From IMG/VR virus record IMGVR_UViG_3300027969_000058, positions 50,736 through 114,735 of that record: a DNA stretch of 64,000 bases, one strand, 5' to 3'. Of this stretch, positions 58,931 through 64,000 are shown in pieces. Below the pieces are notes generated by a model. It saw only the letters and a program-made list of their open reading frames with translations, ran no database searches and was not told where the DNA came from. Position 1 is the first letter of the stretch. Every line of letters starts with the position of its first letter. A program made the translations under genes and the position numbers. This stretch comes from a virus.

Positions 58931-59255
58931 GTTTACAGTCTCCTCTGTATGTGTACCCTGGGCAGGTACAGGTTTTCTCTGTTGTGTTGACAAAATACAC
59001 TTGGCCCTTTGAGCCCTGTACTTCTACTACGTCACTGGGTGTGAGCACATTGAATGACCCTGTGAACTGGGCTGAGTCCACGGGTTCAAACTTACGTCCC
59101 GAGCGGCTGATGGTGATGGGCTTCTTAAACCAAAAGGGCTCTGTGGTACCCAGACGTATATAAGCCAGCATCTTGTCGCCACTGAGCAGGTAGGTGTGGT
59201 TCACTTGGGTAGCACCATCGGTCCATTGGGTTATTTCTTTGAAGGCCTGTTCCAT
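58917..59255 (-). CDS. SWIM zinc-finger protein
   Basis: ATG at 59255 overlaps the lipoprotein stop by one base. The 112-residue product ends CTCPGYTYRGDCKHVKA, a complete SWIM motif (C-x-C-x(n)-C-x-H). Before it lies a small strand domain (YLLSGDKMLAYIRLGTTEPF, VEVQGSKGQVYFVNTTEKTC). SWIM domains bind DNA or proteins. Overlaps the lyase gene by 14 bases. Confidence 0.8.
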   Translation of the reverse strand: MEQAFKEITQWTDGATQVNHTYLLSGDKMLAYIRLGTTEPFWFKKPITISRSGRKFEPVDSAQFTGSFNVLTPSDVVEVQGSKGQVYFVNTTEKTCTCPGYTYRGDCKHVKA

Positions 59256-59449
59256 TACCACTGCTCCCCACGTTGGCGGCGAATGATGGCCTCGTTCTGC
59301 ATGTTGGGTAACTGTTGCCAAGTCTCACCACAGCGTATGCAGGGGTCATAGGGTTTGTAGCCCATACTTTGCTTTTTTACTGCATAGTAGAACTCAGGGC
59401 TGGCACAGCCTGTGAGCAGGGTCACGATGATTAAGTATATAATACGCAT
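59255..59449 (-). CDS. small lipoprotein
   Basis: The 64-residue protein (MRIIYLIIVTLLTGCASPEF) has a lipobox with lipidated Cys15. The rest (YDPCIRCGETWQQLPNMQNE) holds a CxxC pair. It is four bases after the HNH gene stop. Function unknown; small phage lipoproteins often act as outer-membrane spanins or in superinfection exclusion. Confidence 0.65.
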   Translation of the reverse strand: MRIIYLIIVTLLTGCASPEFYYAVKKQSMGYKPYDPCIRCGETWQQLPNMQNEAIIRRQRGEQW

Positions 59450-59453
59450 GATA

Positions 59454-60041
59454 TTAATGGCGTGTTATGCCCAGAGTGATTCTGCCCGGTGTTCGACCGT
59501 GCTCTTTAACAAACTGATTGCCTTTGTAAGCATGACAGCACTTGCAGAGGGTTTGAAAATTGCTGGGCTTATCGTTACTGGGGTTTTCATCTATGTGATC
59601 CACATCTAACATACCGCTCCAAGCTATGGTAGTGGTACATACAAAACCCAGTCTGCCGTCCTGATTCTCGCAATGGTCTTTGCGATATTGCCGATAAGGA
59701 TGTCGACTGTTAACATAGTCAGCATGGGAGGTGAATCCTGCTTTGTGTGCCACTACGTCGTCGATGTTTCTAATCCAATCTGCGCCTGTTTTCTCTGCGT
59801 AGCGTTTGGCTGTGCGCTGATGATGACACTGACTGCAGACTGTTCTATACACAGGCTCTCCTGAAGTCCAGTGCCAATCCTGTACCGCTCGTTCGTTTGA
59901 ACAGCCTTCTTCAGAGCAACGGGGGTGAACCATACTGCTATAAACCCTGTGTGGCTTCCTGGGTGTGCCCTGTGCAAGAGCAATTTCTCGGGCTGTGTTG
60001 TGCCCAAATTGATTGAGTTCTCTAATAGTATAGCGAGCCAT
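59454..60041 (-). CDS. HNH endonuclease with zinc-finger region
   Basis: The 195-residue protein has an N-terminal zinc-ligand region (PRCSEEGCSNERAVQ, CSQCHHQRTAKRYAEK) and a C-terminal HNH nuclease motif (MLDVDHIDENPSNDKPSNFQ, TLCKCCHAYKGN). This resembles free-standing HNH nucleases of phages (homing or packaging-related). It is the first gene of a GC-richer leftward cassette with its own promoter. Could be a mobile element that brought neighbours. Confidence 0.85.
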   Translation of the reverse strand: MARYTIRELNQFGHNTAREIALAQGTPRKPHRVYSSMVHPRCSEEGCSNERAVQDWHWTSGEPVYRTVCSQCHHQRTAKRYAEKTGADWIRNIDDVVAHKAGFTSHADYVNSRHPYRQYRKDHCENQDGRLGFVCTTTIAWSGMLDVDHIDENPSNDKPSNFQTLCKCCHAYKGNQFVKEHGRTPGRITLGITRH

Positions 60042-60071
60042 AAAGTCCCTTTGTGTGTTAGTGTAGTGTTT

Positions 60072-60100
60072 ATTATAACAGTTATCCCGAACTCAGTCAA
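60072..60100 (-). promoter_or_regulatory. sigma-70-type promoter
   Basis: TTGACT (60095-60100), a 17-bp spacer and TATAAT (60072-60077), leftward, 31 bp before the HNH gene. Back-to-back with the rightward late box. Confidence 0.8.
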
Positions 60101-60101
60101 C

Positions 60102-60109
60102 TATAAATA
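60102..60109 (+). promoter_or_regulatory. late promoter box, TATAAATA
   Basis: Perfect T4-type late core on the plus strand, 42 bp before the SGNH-like gene at 60151. Confidence 0.55.
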
Positions 60110-60150
60110 ACCCATATGACAACCAAAATTAACCCGATATTCAAAACAAC

Positions 60151-61005
60151 ATGATACATGCTTTTGGCTGCAGTTTTACACGCTATCAATGGCCCACATG
60201 GGCAGACTTACTCAATCAAATAGAACCCTGTGTTAACTACGGCAGCCCGGGCACGGGCAACAAGGCCATATATACCCGAATGGCCAATGCTCTGTTCACG
60301 GGTAAGATCACACAGGGAGTAGATCGAGTTATCATACAGTGGACAGGCCATACACGCTATGATCTTTGGCTGGGTCCAAAACAGTGGCAGCAGTTGGGCA
60401 ATGTGTGGAATCAAACAGGAGACAGCCCTGTGACCAGTGCGTTTCTACAGCATTTGTGGAGTGACCAAGACGCACTGATACAGACTCTGATATTGGTACA
60501 GTCAGCGGCTCTGCTACTTAACTATCACAAAATAGCCTATCACTTTGTGTTTATGAATAACCTGCGCAGTTTCACTTTGGAAACGGGTAATCACAGCCTT
60601 GGACCCTATCCTGATCTCTTAGATCCACACTGGCAGAACTTTGACAAGTTAAATCGCAGTGAACTCAGCATGACAGACTGGGTCAAGCAGAGCAGAAAAA
60701 CACGGAAACCCTGTTTGTGGCAGTGGGACAAACACCGTCCTGCAAGCGATGATCTACACCCAGAACCCTGGGAAGCCTACACTTATGCAAAGAAAGAGTT
60801 GGGCTCTGTGCTGAGATGGCAACCTGAGCAATGGCAGCAACTGGCCACTATAGCAGAGCAATGTCAACAGGAACTACGGGAGTACAATGCTGAGAATCCT
60901 CAGTGCTTGATGTACGTAAACAAGAATAACCTTAACTACTATCCCGGAGCTCCTATATATAAAGAAGGTCATATCAAATATCTACGTGATCAAGAGCTGA
61001 TCTAA
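60151..61005 (+). CDS. SGNH/GDSL hydrolase-like protein
   Basis: The 284-residue protein begins MIHAFGCSFTRYQWPTWADL: GCSFT is the SGNH block I with nucleophile Ser8. NYGSPGTGNKAIYTR supplies block II (Gly, Asn), and PASDDLHPEPWEAY contains the catalytic Asp/His pair. Such proteins deacylate sugars or lipids and occur in several large phages. Tryptophan- and glutamine-rich. No signal peptide. Converges with the small gene at 61002. Confidence 0.75.
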   Translation: MIHAFGCSFTRYQWPTWADLLNQIEPCVNYGSPGTGNKAIYTRMANALFTGKITQGVDRVIIQWTGHTRYDLWLGPKQWQQLGNVWNQTGDSPVTSAFLQHLWSDQDALIQTLILVQSAALLLNYHKIAYHFVFMNNLRSFTLETGNHSLGPYPDLLDPHWQNFDKLNRSELSMTDWVKQSRKTRKPCLWQWDKHRPASDDLHPEPWEAYTYAKKELGSVLRWQPEQWQQLATIAEQCQQELREYNAENPQCLMYVNKNNLNYYPGAPIYKEGHIKYLRDQELI

Positions 61006-61205
61006 AACACAGTTAGATAATCCGCATAACATAACAGCAGCCAAGTAATGTGCTTATTGGGCTCTGCTTCAATACGCCAACACCAATATGAATCTCCTAC
61101 ATGTATATAGGGACCGGGATACATCACTATGTCATTGAGTTGACAATAGCGATAGATGCTGTCAATAACGGGACTGTGGCTGTCAAGAGTAACGCATATA
61201 CGCAT
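61002..61205 (-). CDS. small unknown protein
   Basis: ATG at 61205. A longer frame to 61343 covers repeat DNA and is unlikely. The 67-residue product (MRICVTLDSHSPVIDSIYRY, CQLNDIVMYPGPYIHVGDSY) ends CWRIEAEPNKHITWLLLCYADY. Overlaps the convergent SGNH gene by four bases. No family recognised. Confidence 0.45.
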   Translation of the reverse strand: MRICVTLDSHSPVIDSIYRYCQLNDIVMYPGPYIHVGDSYWCWRIEAEPNKHITWLLLCYADYLTVF

Positions 61206-61837
61206 AGTATGATTATTTACTGTATATACAGCATATTGAGCATAGGCCCCGCTGTGTGTATATAGACTACAGTAGAGCAAGGCCCCGCTGCGCGGTCTGC
61301 ACAGTTTGGGCCCACAGGCCCCGCTGCGAGTGTCCGTAGCCACGAAGTGGACAGCGCAAAAAAGTTTTTTAGGTGGCCCCTGATAGAGTATTCACTGTAT
61401 ATACAGTATAGAACCAGAGTGGCGCCAGGATTGAGAGGGGATTACTATAAGCGTGTGTGTTTTTTTGGCTGTGTTGTGCGGGGTTTTAAGATGGGTTTTG
61501 ACTATTTGAACTATGCCTCTCTGCCCCAGCCGTCTCAAAAATTTTTTACTCTAAGCCACGCCATCCTGATCTTATGATTTGACTCTAAATCAAGGATTCG
61601 TTGCACAATTTTGCACTTTGTCACACTTTTCCACAGAATCTTGACTCATCAACCGCACTCGTTCACGCTACAGCGTAGGCCATGGGATCTAAATTGCACT
61701 TTTGGCCATTCTACTTGCACTTTGTCACACTGTGTCTAATATAGTAGACATTGCCGTCACTGTGTATGGTATACTGTACATTCACGGCGGTCTCTGTGCT
61801 TGGTCTGCTATATACAGTATATGGACCGGGAGTCATA
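61206..61837. other. non-coding repeat region next to the putative origin
   Basis: No convincing gene. It contains three copies of GGCCCCGCTG exactly 36 bp apart (61245, 61281, 61317), two copies of the palindrome CTGTATATACAG (61220-61231, 61395-61406), and a TTGCAC-based repeat series (61601, 61611, 61694, 61715). Confidence 0.6.
61611..61730 (+). repeat. iteron-like direct repeats (TTGCACTTTGTCACAC)
   Basis: Two exact 16-bp copies at 61611-61626 and 61715-61730, with shorter TTGCAC relatives at 61601 and 61694, all in the same direction. A single-mismatch DnaA box (TTTTCCACA, 61627-61635) abuts the first copy. This resembles the iterons of plasmid-type origins. Confidence 0.5.
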
Positions 61838-62062
61838 ATGATCAATAACCTTGCACACATCCGCTATGGTCAACACAGTGTACACTTAGCTAAGAACACT
61901 GAGACTGGCAGTATAGTCTGTTTTAAGTATAATGATCGACGCTGTGACTTACGTGTATTTGACCGAGACCAAAGTGATCAATGTGCTGAGTACATGCTAC
62001 AGTCAATACCTGCTTTTGGATGGGGTTTTGTTGAGGATTCCGAAGCAGAAAACACAGAATAG
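61838..62062 (+). CDS. small unknown protein next to the DnaA boxes
   Basis: ATG at 61838 after GGGAG. A longer upstream frame has no support. The 74-residue product (MINNLAHIRYGQHSVHLAKN, TETGSIVCFKYNDRRCDLRV) has strand-rich start and an acidic end (GFVEDSEAENTE). Lies between iteron-like repeats and the DnaA-box cluster, where replication initiator genes often sit, but it is too small for a classical initiator. Confidence 0.5.
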   Translation: MINNLAHIRYGQHSVHLAKNTETGSIVCFKYNDRRCDLRVFDRDQSDQCAEYMLQSIPAFGWGFVEDSEAENTE

Positions 62063-62109
62063 GGGCCGGCGGTAATACTATCGTTTGCAATTTTTTCGGC
62101 TGTTTTCTA

Positions 62110-62240
62110 TGTGGATAACTCTGTGGATAACTTTTCGCTGTTGTTTTTTCGCCACAGTGGATAACCTGTGGATAAGTTCTGAGATTTAAAGTTATCCACA
62201 GCCAAAATGTTGTCCACAGGTTATACATCAGTTATCCACA
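62110..62240. other. DnaA-box cluster, putative replication origin
   Basis: Five perfect DnaA boxes TTATCCACA (minus orientation: 62110-62118, 62122-62130, 62167-62175; plus: 62192-62200, 62232-62240) and two single-mismatch boxes (62156-62164, 62210-62218) within 131 bp. The minus-oriented group lies left of the plus-oriented group. Genes point away on both sides: nearly all left ones leftward, all right ones rightward. Confidence 0.75.
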
Positions 62241-62294
62241 GCTGAAAACACAGGCGCTGTCGCCGTCCACCCCCACCTTGTTCGAACAGTCTTT

Positions 62295-62323
62295 ATTATA
62301 CTGTCTTTTGGGCGAACCGTCAA
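62295..62323 (-). promoter_or_regulatory. sigma-70-type promoter reading through the DnaA boxes
   Basis: TTGACG (62318-62323), a 17-bp spacer and TATAAT (62295-62300), leftward. No gene on that strand follows for more than 1 kb, so it may produce a primer or activating transcript for the origin. Confidence 0.6.
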
Positions 62324-62370
62324 CCGATTCAGAGAGACCCTACACAGAGAGTGTGTTCTTTTAGCCACAG

Positions 62371-62399
62371 TTGACGAAAGTGTGTTTTGGCTGTAAAAT
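62371..62399 (+). promoter_or_regulatory. sigma-70-type promoter
   Basis: TTGACG (62371-62376), a 17-bp spacer and TAAAAT (62394-62399), 22 bp before the 49-residue gene at 62422. Confidence 0.6.
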
Positions 62400-62421
62400 T
62401 AGGGCTTAAAACAAGGAAACT

Positions 62422-62571
62422 ATGTACGCAATCGTTAACATTAATACTAAAGCTATTAACTATTATACAACCGAAAATGCCGCTTCAGAAGCGTGTCGCG
62501 TATACAATGTATTACCGGGCCATAAAGTTTATATTATAGACTTTACATTATCATTAATCGAACAGTTATAA
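62422..62571 (+). CDS. 49-residue protein
   Basis: ATG at 62422 with AAGGAA upstream. The product (MYAIVNINTKAINYYTTENA, ASEACRVYNVLPGHKVYIID) reads as strand-helix-strand. Its AT-rich codon use matches the main phage genome, unlike the GC-richer genes to its right. Promoter directly upstream. Function unknown. Confidence 0.6.
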   Translation: MYAIVNINTKAINYYTTENAASEACRVYNVLPGHKVYIIDFTLSLIEQL

Positions 62572-62582
62572 AAAGGATTATC

Positions 62583-62732
62583 ATGTCAGAAACTATTACT
62601 ACAAAAGATAAACTCACCAGTTTAATGTTGCAAATGCAAGACATTATCATGGAGGATTATGAAGATAATGAAGATATTCAAAATGCATTTAATGCGCTTG
62701 CAAGTGCATTTGATTATTATATAGAAGATTAA
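62583..62732 (+). CDS. 49-residue acidic helical protein
   Basis: ATG at 62583 after AAAAGGATT. The product (MSETITTKDKLTSLMLQMQD, IIMEDYEDNEDIQNAFNALA) is acidic and helical. Co-transcribed with the preceding gene and followed by a hairpin. Function unknown. Confidence 0.6.
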   Translation: MSETITTKDKLTSLMLQMQDIIMEDYEDNEDIQNAFNALASAFDYYIED

Positions 62733-62747
62733 TATTATCTAATAATA

Positions 62748-62771
62748 CTGTGTGGCGTTAAAGCCACACAG
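62748..62771 (+). terminator. hairpin, possible terminator
   Basis: A perfect 9-bp stem CTGTGTGGC/GCCACACAG with a 6-base loop after the two small genes. There is no T-run after it, so termination is uncertain. It could instead stabilise the 3' end. Confidence 0.45.
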
Positions 62772-62787
62772 CGAGTGCGGTCTGGGG

Positions 62788-62816
62788 TTGACGTTTTGGG
62801 CCCGTAGTGCTATAAT
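62788..62816 (+). promoter_or_regulatory. sigma-70-type promoter
   Basis: TTGACG (62788-62793), a 17-bp spacer and TATAAT (62811-62816). The leader (GACACATAG) matches the next promoter's leader. Drives the GIY-YIG gene. Confidence 0.8.
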
Positions 62817-62839
62817 AGACACATAGTAAGGAGAGAGCG

Positions 62840-63163
62840 ATGACAAGACGTACACCCAGATCAGATTGCAACTACATCATCTACGCTATGACCAGCGAGC
62901 GGGGTGATTCGTACATTGGCTTGACACGTAAGGCTTTGCCAAACGCAGACAAGGTTGTAGCAGAGCGTTGGCGCAAGCACAAGAGCCGTGCTCGTAACGA
63001 GAACCGCTTGTGGGCCTTGTACATCTACTTGAAGAGCGGCGGGCTTGACATGAACTGGACACACGAGATCATTGCCATTGTGCGTGGTCGTGCTGAAGCT
63101 TATGCTTACGAGCGTGAGCTGGTCAAGTTGATCAAGCCCGAATTGAACGATCAGTACTTATAA
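62840..63163 (+). CDS. GIY-YIG nuclease domain protein
   Basis: The 107-residue protein has the GIY-YIG pattern: NYIIYAMTSERGDSYIGLTR (IY and YIG strands), KWRR-like basic helix (AERWRKHKSRARNENRLW) and the C-terminal glutamate segment YERELVKLIKPELND, where the Glu binds metal. It consists only of the catalytic domain, as in small phage homing or repair nucleases. Strong AAGGAGAGA ribosome site and own promoter. GC-richer than the left genome. Confidence 0.75.
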   Translation: MTRRTPRSDCNYIIYAMTSERGDSYIGLTRKALPNADKVVAERWRKHKSRARNENRLWALYIYLKSGGLDMNWTHEIIAIVRGRAEAYAYERELVKLIKPELNDQYL

Positions 63164-63171
63164 CCCTACGG

Positions 63172-63200
63172 TTGACTGGGTTATAGGTTTCTGCTATAAT
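63172..63200 (+). promoter_or_regulatory. sigma-70-type promoter
   Basis: TTGACT (63172-63177), a 17-bp spacer and TATAAT (63195-63200). Drives the gene at 63229. Confidence 0.8.
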
Positions 63201-63228
63201 TGACACATAGACACACAAAGGAGCTGAA

Positions 63229-63510
63229 ATGAAACAAGATTACACCATGTACATTTGGAAGGCAGACAAGCGCACCAAGTCGGGCGAGCGTTTGATCTCT
63301 ACTACAGTATGGACAGACCGTACTGCAGAAGGCATGAAGCGGGAGATCAACGGCCTGTATTGGCTCTATTTGCCTAAGGATGGCTACCGCTTTGAGTGTG
63401 TGCCCACAATGAAGACTGTGACCAACTTGATGTCGGGTGCGCAGATCCAAATCCCACATGACACACCACGTGCATGTGATCCATCAAGCGAACTCTACTG
63501 GAGCATGTGA
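63229..63510 (+). CDS. conserved small phage protein
   Basis: The 93-residue protein (MKQDYTMYIWKADKRTKSGE, RLISTTVWTDRTAEGMKREI) continues with YRFECVPTMKTVTNLMSGAQ. I recognise this wording from small phage proteins near other early genes. AAAGGAGC ribosome site. Function unknown. Confidence 0.65.
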   Translation: MKQDYTMYIWKADKRTKSGERLISTTVWTDRTAEGMKREINGLYWLYLPKDGYRFECVPTMKTVTNLMSGAQIQIPHDTPRACDPSSELYWSM

Positions 63511-63746
63511 TGTACCGTTATGTATGCCAGATGTATTACAAAGACAAACTGTATTCCGGACACTATTGGGGTGAGGAGTACAGTCGGGCCCGTGCCTGTA
63601 AAGAGATGATAGAACTATGCCGCTACAGTCCAGGCATGCGGTTTGTGTTGACAGACTATGCAACTGGTGCTATAATTAAGGCTATAGAACACGTTAAGAC
63701 TGACGTTACAAAATACACTAAGGAGCGACACTATGCGGTATTATGA
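63510..63746 (+). CDS. small phage protein
   Basis: ATG at 63510 overlaps the previous stop (TGATG). A GTG one codon earlier is less likely. The 78-residue product (MYRYVCQMYYKDKLYSGHYW, GEEYSRARACKEMIELCRYS) has an aromatic start and ends TKYTKERHYAVL. It contains the promoter for the next gene. Function unknown. Confidence 0.6.
   Translation: MYRYVCQMYYKDKLYSGHYWGEEYSRARACKEMIELCRYSPGMRFVLTDYATGAIIKAIEHVKTDVTKYTKERHYAVL
63648..63676 (+). promoter_or_regulatory. consensus sigma-70 promoter inside a gene
   Basis: TTGACA (63648-63653), a 17-bp spacer and TATAAT (63671-63676), both perfect, inside the gene at 63510-63746. Drives the gene starting at 63733. Confidence 0.8.
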
Positions 63747-64000
63747 TGAACTGGCTGTTTACGAACGCAACGGCTTTGATATTATTGTGGACAAGAGCTA
63801 TGAAGACATGGACCCAAAAGACTGTTTCGATGACGAGTGCTTCAACATTAAAGAAATGTATAGCGACATCGAGTGCGGGAACTTGGACTGGTTCATGCTC
63901 CGTGTCCGAGTTATGGTTGAGAACATCGAACTCAGCTCGGAGTTCCTGGGCGGATGCTTATACAAAGACCCCCGAGAAGTACTTACTGACGGAACAGCAG
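63733..64000 (+). CDS. acidic protein, 3' end cut by window edge
   Basis: ATG at 63733 after AAGGAGCGA. The frame is open to the right edge (89 codons). The product (MRYYDELAVYERNGFDIIVD, KSYEDMDPKDCFDDECFNIK) is acidic and has WFMLRVRVMVENIELSSEFL. It overlaps the previous gene by 14 bases. I recognise the YERNGFxIxVD opening from phage small proteins. Function unknown. Confidence 0.6.
   Translation, partial: MRYYDELAVYERNGFDIIVDKSYEDMDPKDCFDDECFNIKEMYSDIECGNLDWFMLRVRVMVENIELSSEFLGGCLYKDPREVLTDGTA

Noticed and set aside
61245-61326. 36-bp periodic GGCCCCGCTG boxes as a CRISPR array
   Set aside because: The repeated part is only 10 bp and copies number three, with no cas genes nearby.
61220-61406. 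CTGTATATACAG palindromes as LexA operators
   Set aside because: LexA boxes of the E. coli type need CTGT and ACAG eight bases apart; here the gap is four. They remain unassigned palindromes.
61347-61577. Plus-strand frame of 76 codons in the origin-flanking region
   Set aside because: Overlaps repeat DNA and a palindrome, lacks a ribosome site, and the product shows no coherent fold pattern.
61923-62228. Minus-strand frame of 101 codons across the DnaA boxes
   Set aside because: It is read through the DnaA-box repeats themselves. The product is not protein-like and no ribosome site is present.
1-64000. tRNA genes and integrase/attachment sites
   Set aside because: I searched by eye for clover-leaf T-arms, acceptor stems and recombinase motifs and found none convincing. 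A covariance-model search would be decisive.

Overview
The window is part of the genome of a large tailed phage (Caudoviricetes) with a T4-like myovirus plan. No cellular housekeeping locus, rRNA or tRNA is visible. Genes are tightly packed, often with ATGA or TAATG stop/start overlaps, and nearly all lie on the minus strand up to about 60 kb. Supporting signs are a PAAR tail-tip protein, tail-fibre proteins with receptor-type N-termini, an NrdA/NrdB/glutaredoxin cluster, and late-promoter boxes of the T4 type (TATAAATA) in front of structural genes. Gene content (IscU/IscA, histone H1-like protein, lipoproteins with Gram-negative lipoboxes, 5-aminolevulinate synthase) suggests a proteobacterial, probably aquatic host. 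That host assignment is inference. Terminase, portal, major capsid and DNA polymerase genes are not in the window.

Layout, left to right. 0-4 kb: truncated membrane coiled-coil protein, a virion-type protein, three small lipoproteins/secreted proteins, a membrane protein (holin candidate) and a SleB-type cell-wall hydrolase. 4-11.3 kb: metabolic block with iscU-iscA, a possible 2OG oxygenase, an Hc1 histone-like protein, a 5'-nucleotidase-like phosphatase, PAAR protein, glutaredoxin, nrdB and nrdA. 11.3-22.1 kb: tail spike, PD-(D/E)XK nuclease, and a run of proteins sharing an N-terminus like the T4 capsid-targeting peptide, including two nucleotidyltransferase-fold proteins and a KxDG (ligase-like) protein. 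22.2-23.3 kb: a plus-strand island of tiny genes. 24-42 kb: virion operon with a 2956-residue protein built of 30-residue repeats and a 2260-residue tail protein carrying a cupredoxin-like copper site. 41.9-43.1 kb: a lone plus-strand hemA. 43-50 kb: secreted nuclease, lipase, lipoprotein, HNH nuclease, YqgE/AlgH, an SGNH + peptidoglycan-binding + SleB fusion and a sugar epimerase. 50-58 kb: about twenty small, translationally coupled, probably early genes including two paralogous families, plus a D,D-peptidase and a restriction-like nuclease. 58-60 kb: GC-richer cassette with a lipoprotein polysaccharide lyase, SWIM protein, lipoprotein and HNH nuclease. 61-62.4 kb: mostly non-coding, with iteron-like repeats and a dense cluster of DnaA boxes. 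62.4-64 kb: plus-strand small genes with individual strong promoters.

Two promoter classes stand out: host sigma-70 type sites (TTGACN, 17 bp, TATAAT), mostly in front of small genes, metabolic genes and the right arm; and TATAAATA boxes in front of virion genes. Transcription diverges from the 61-62.4 kb region, which looks like a replication origin using host DnaA. The genes suggest a phage that remodels nucleotide, Fe-S and haem metabolism, packages several enzymes for injection, and carries an unusually large set of envelope-active secreted enzymes.
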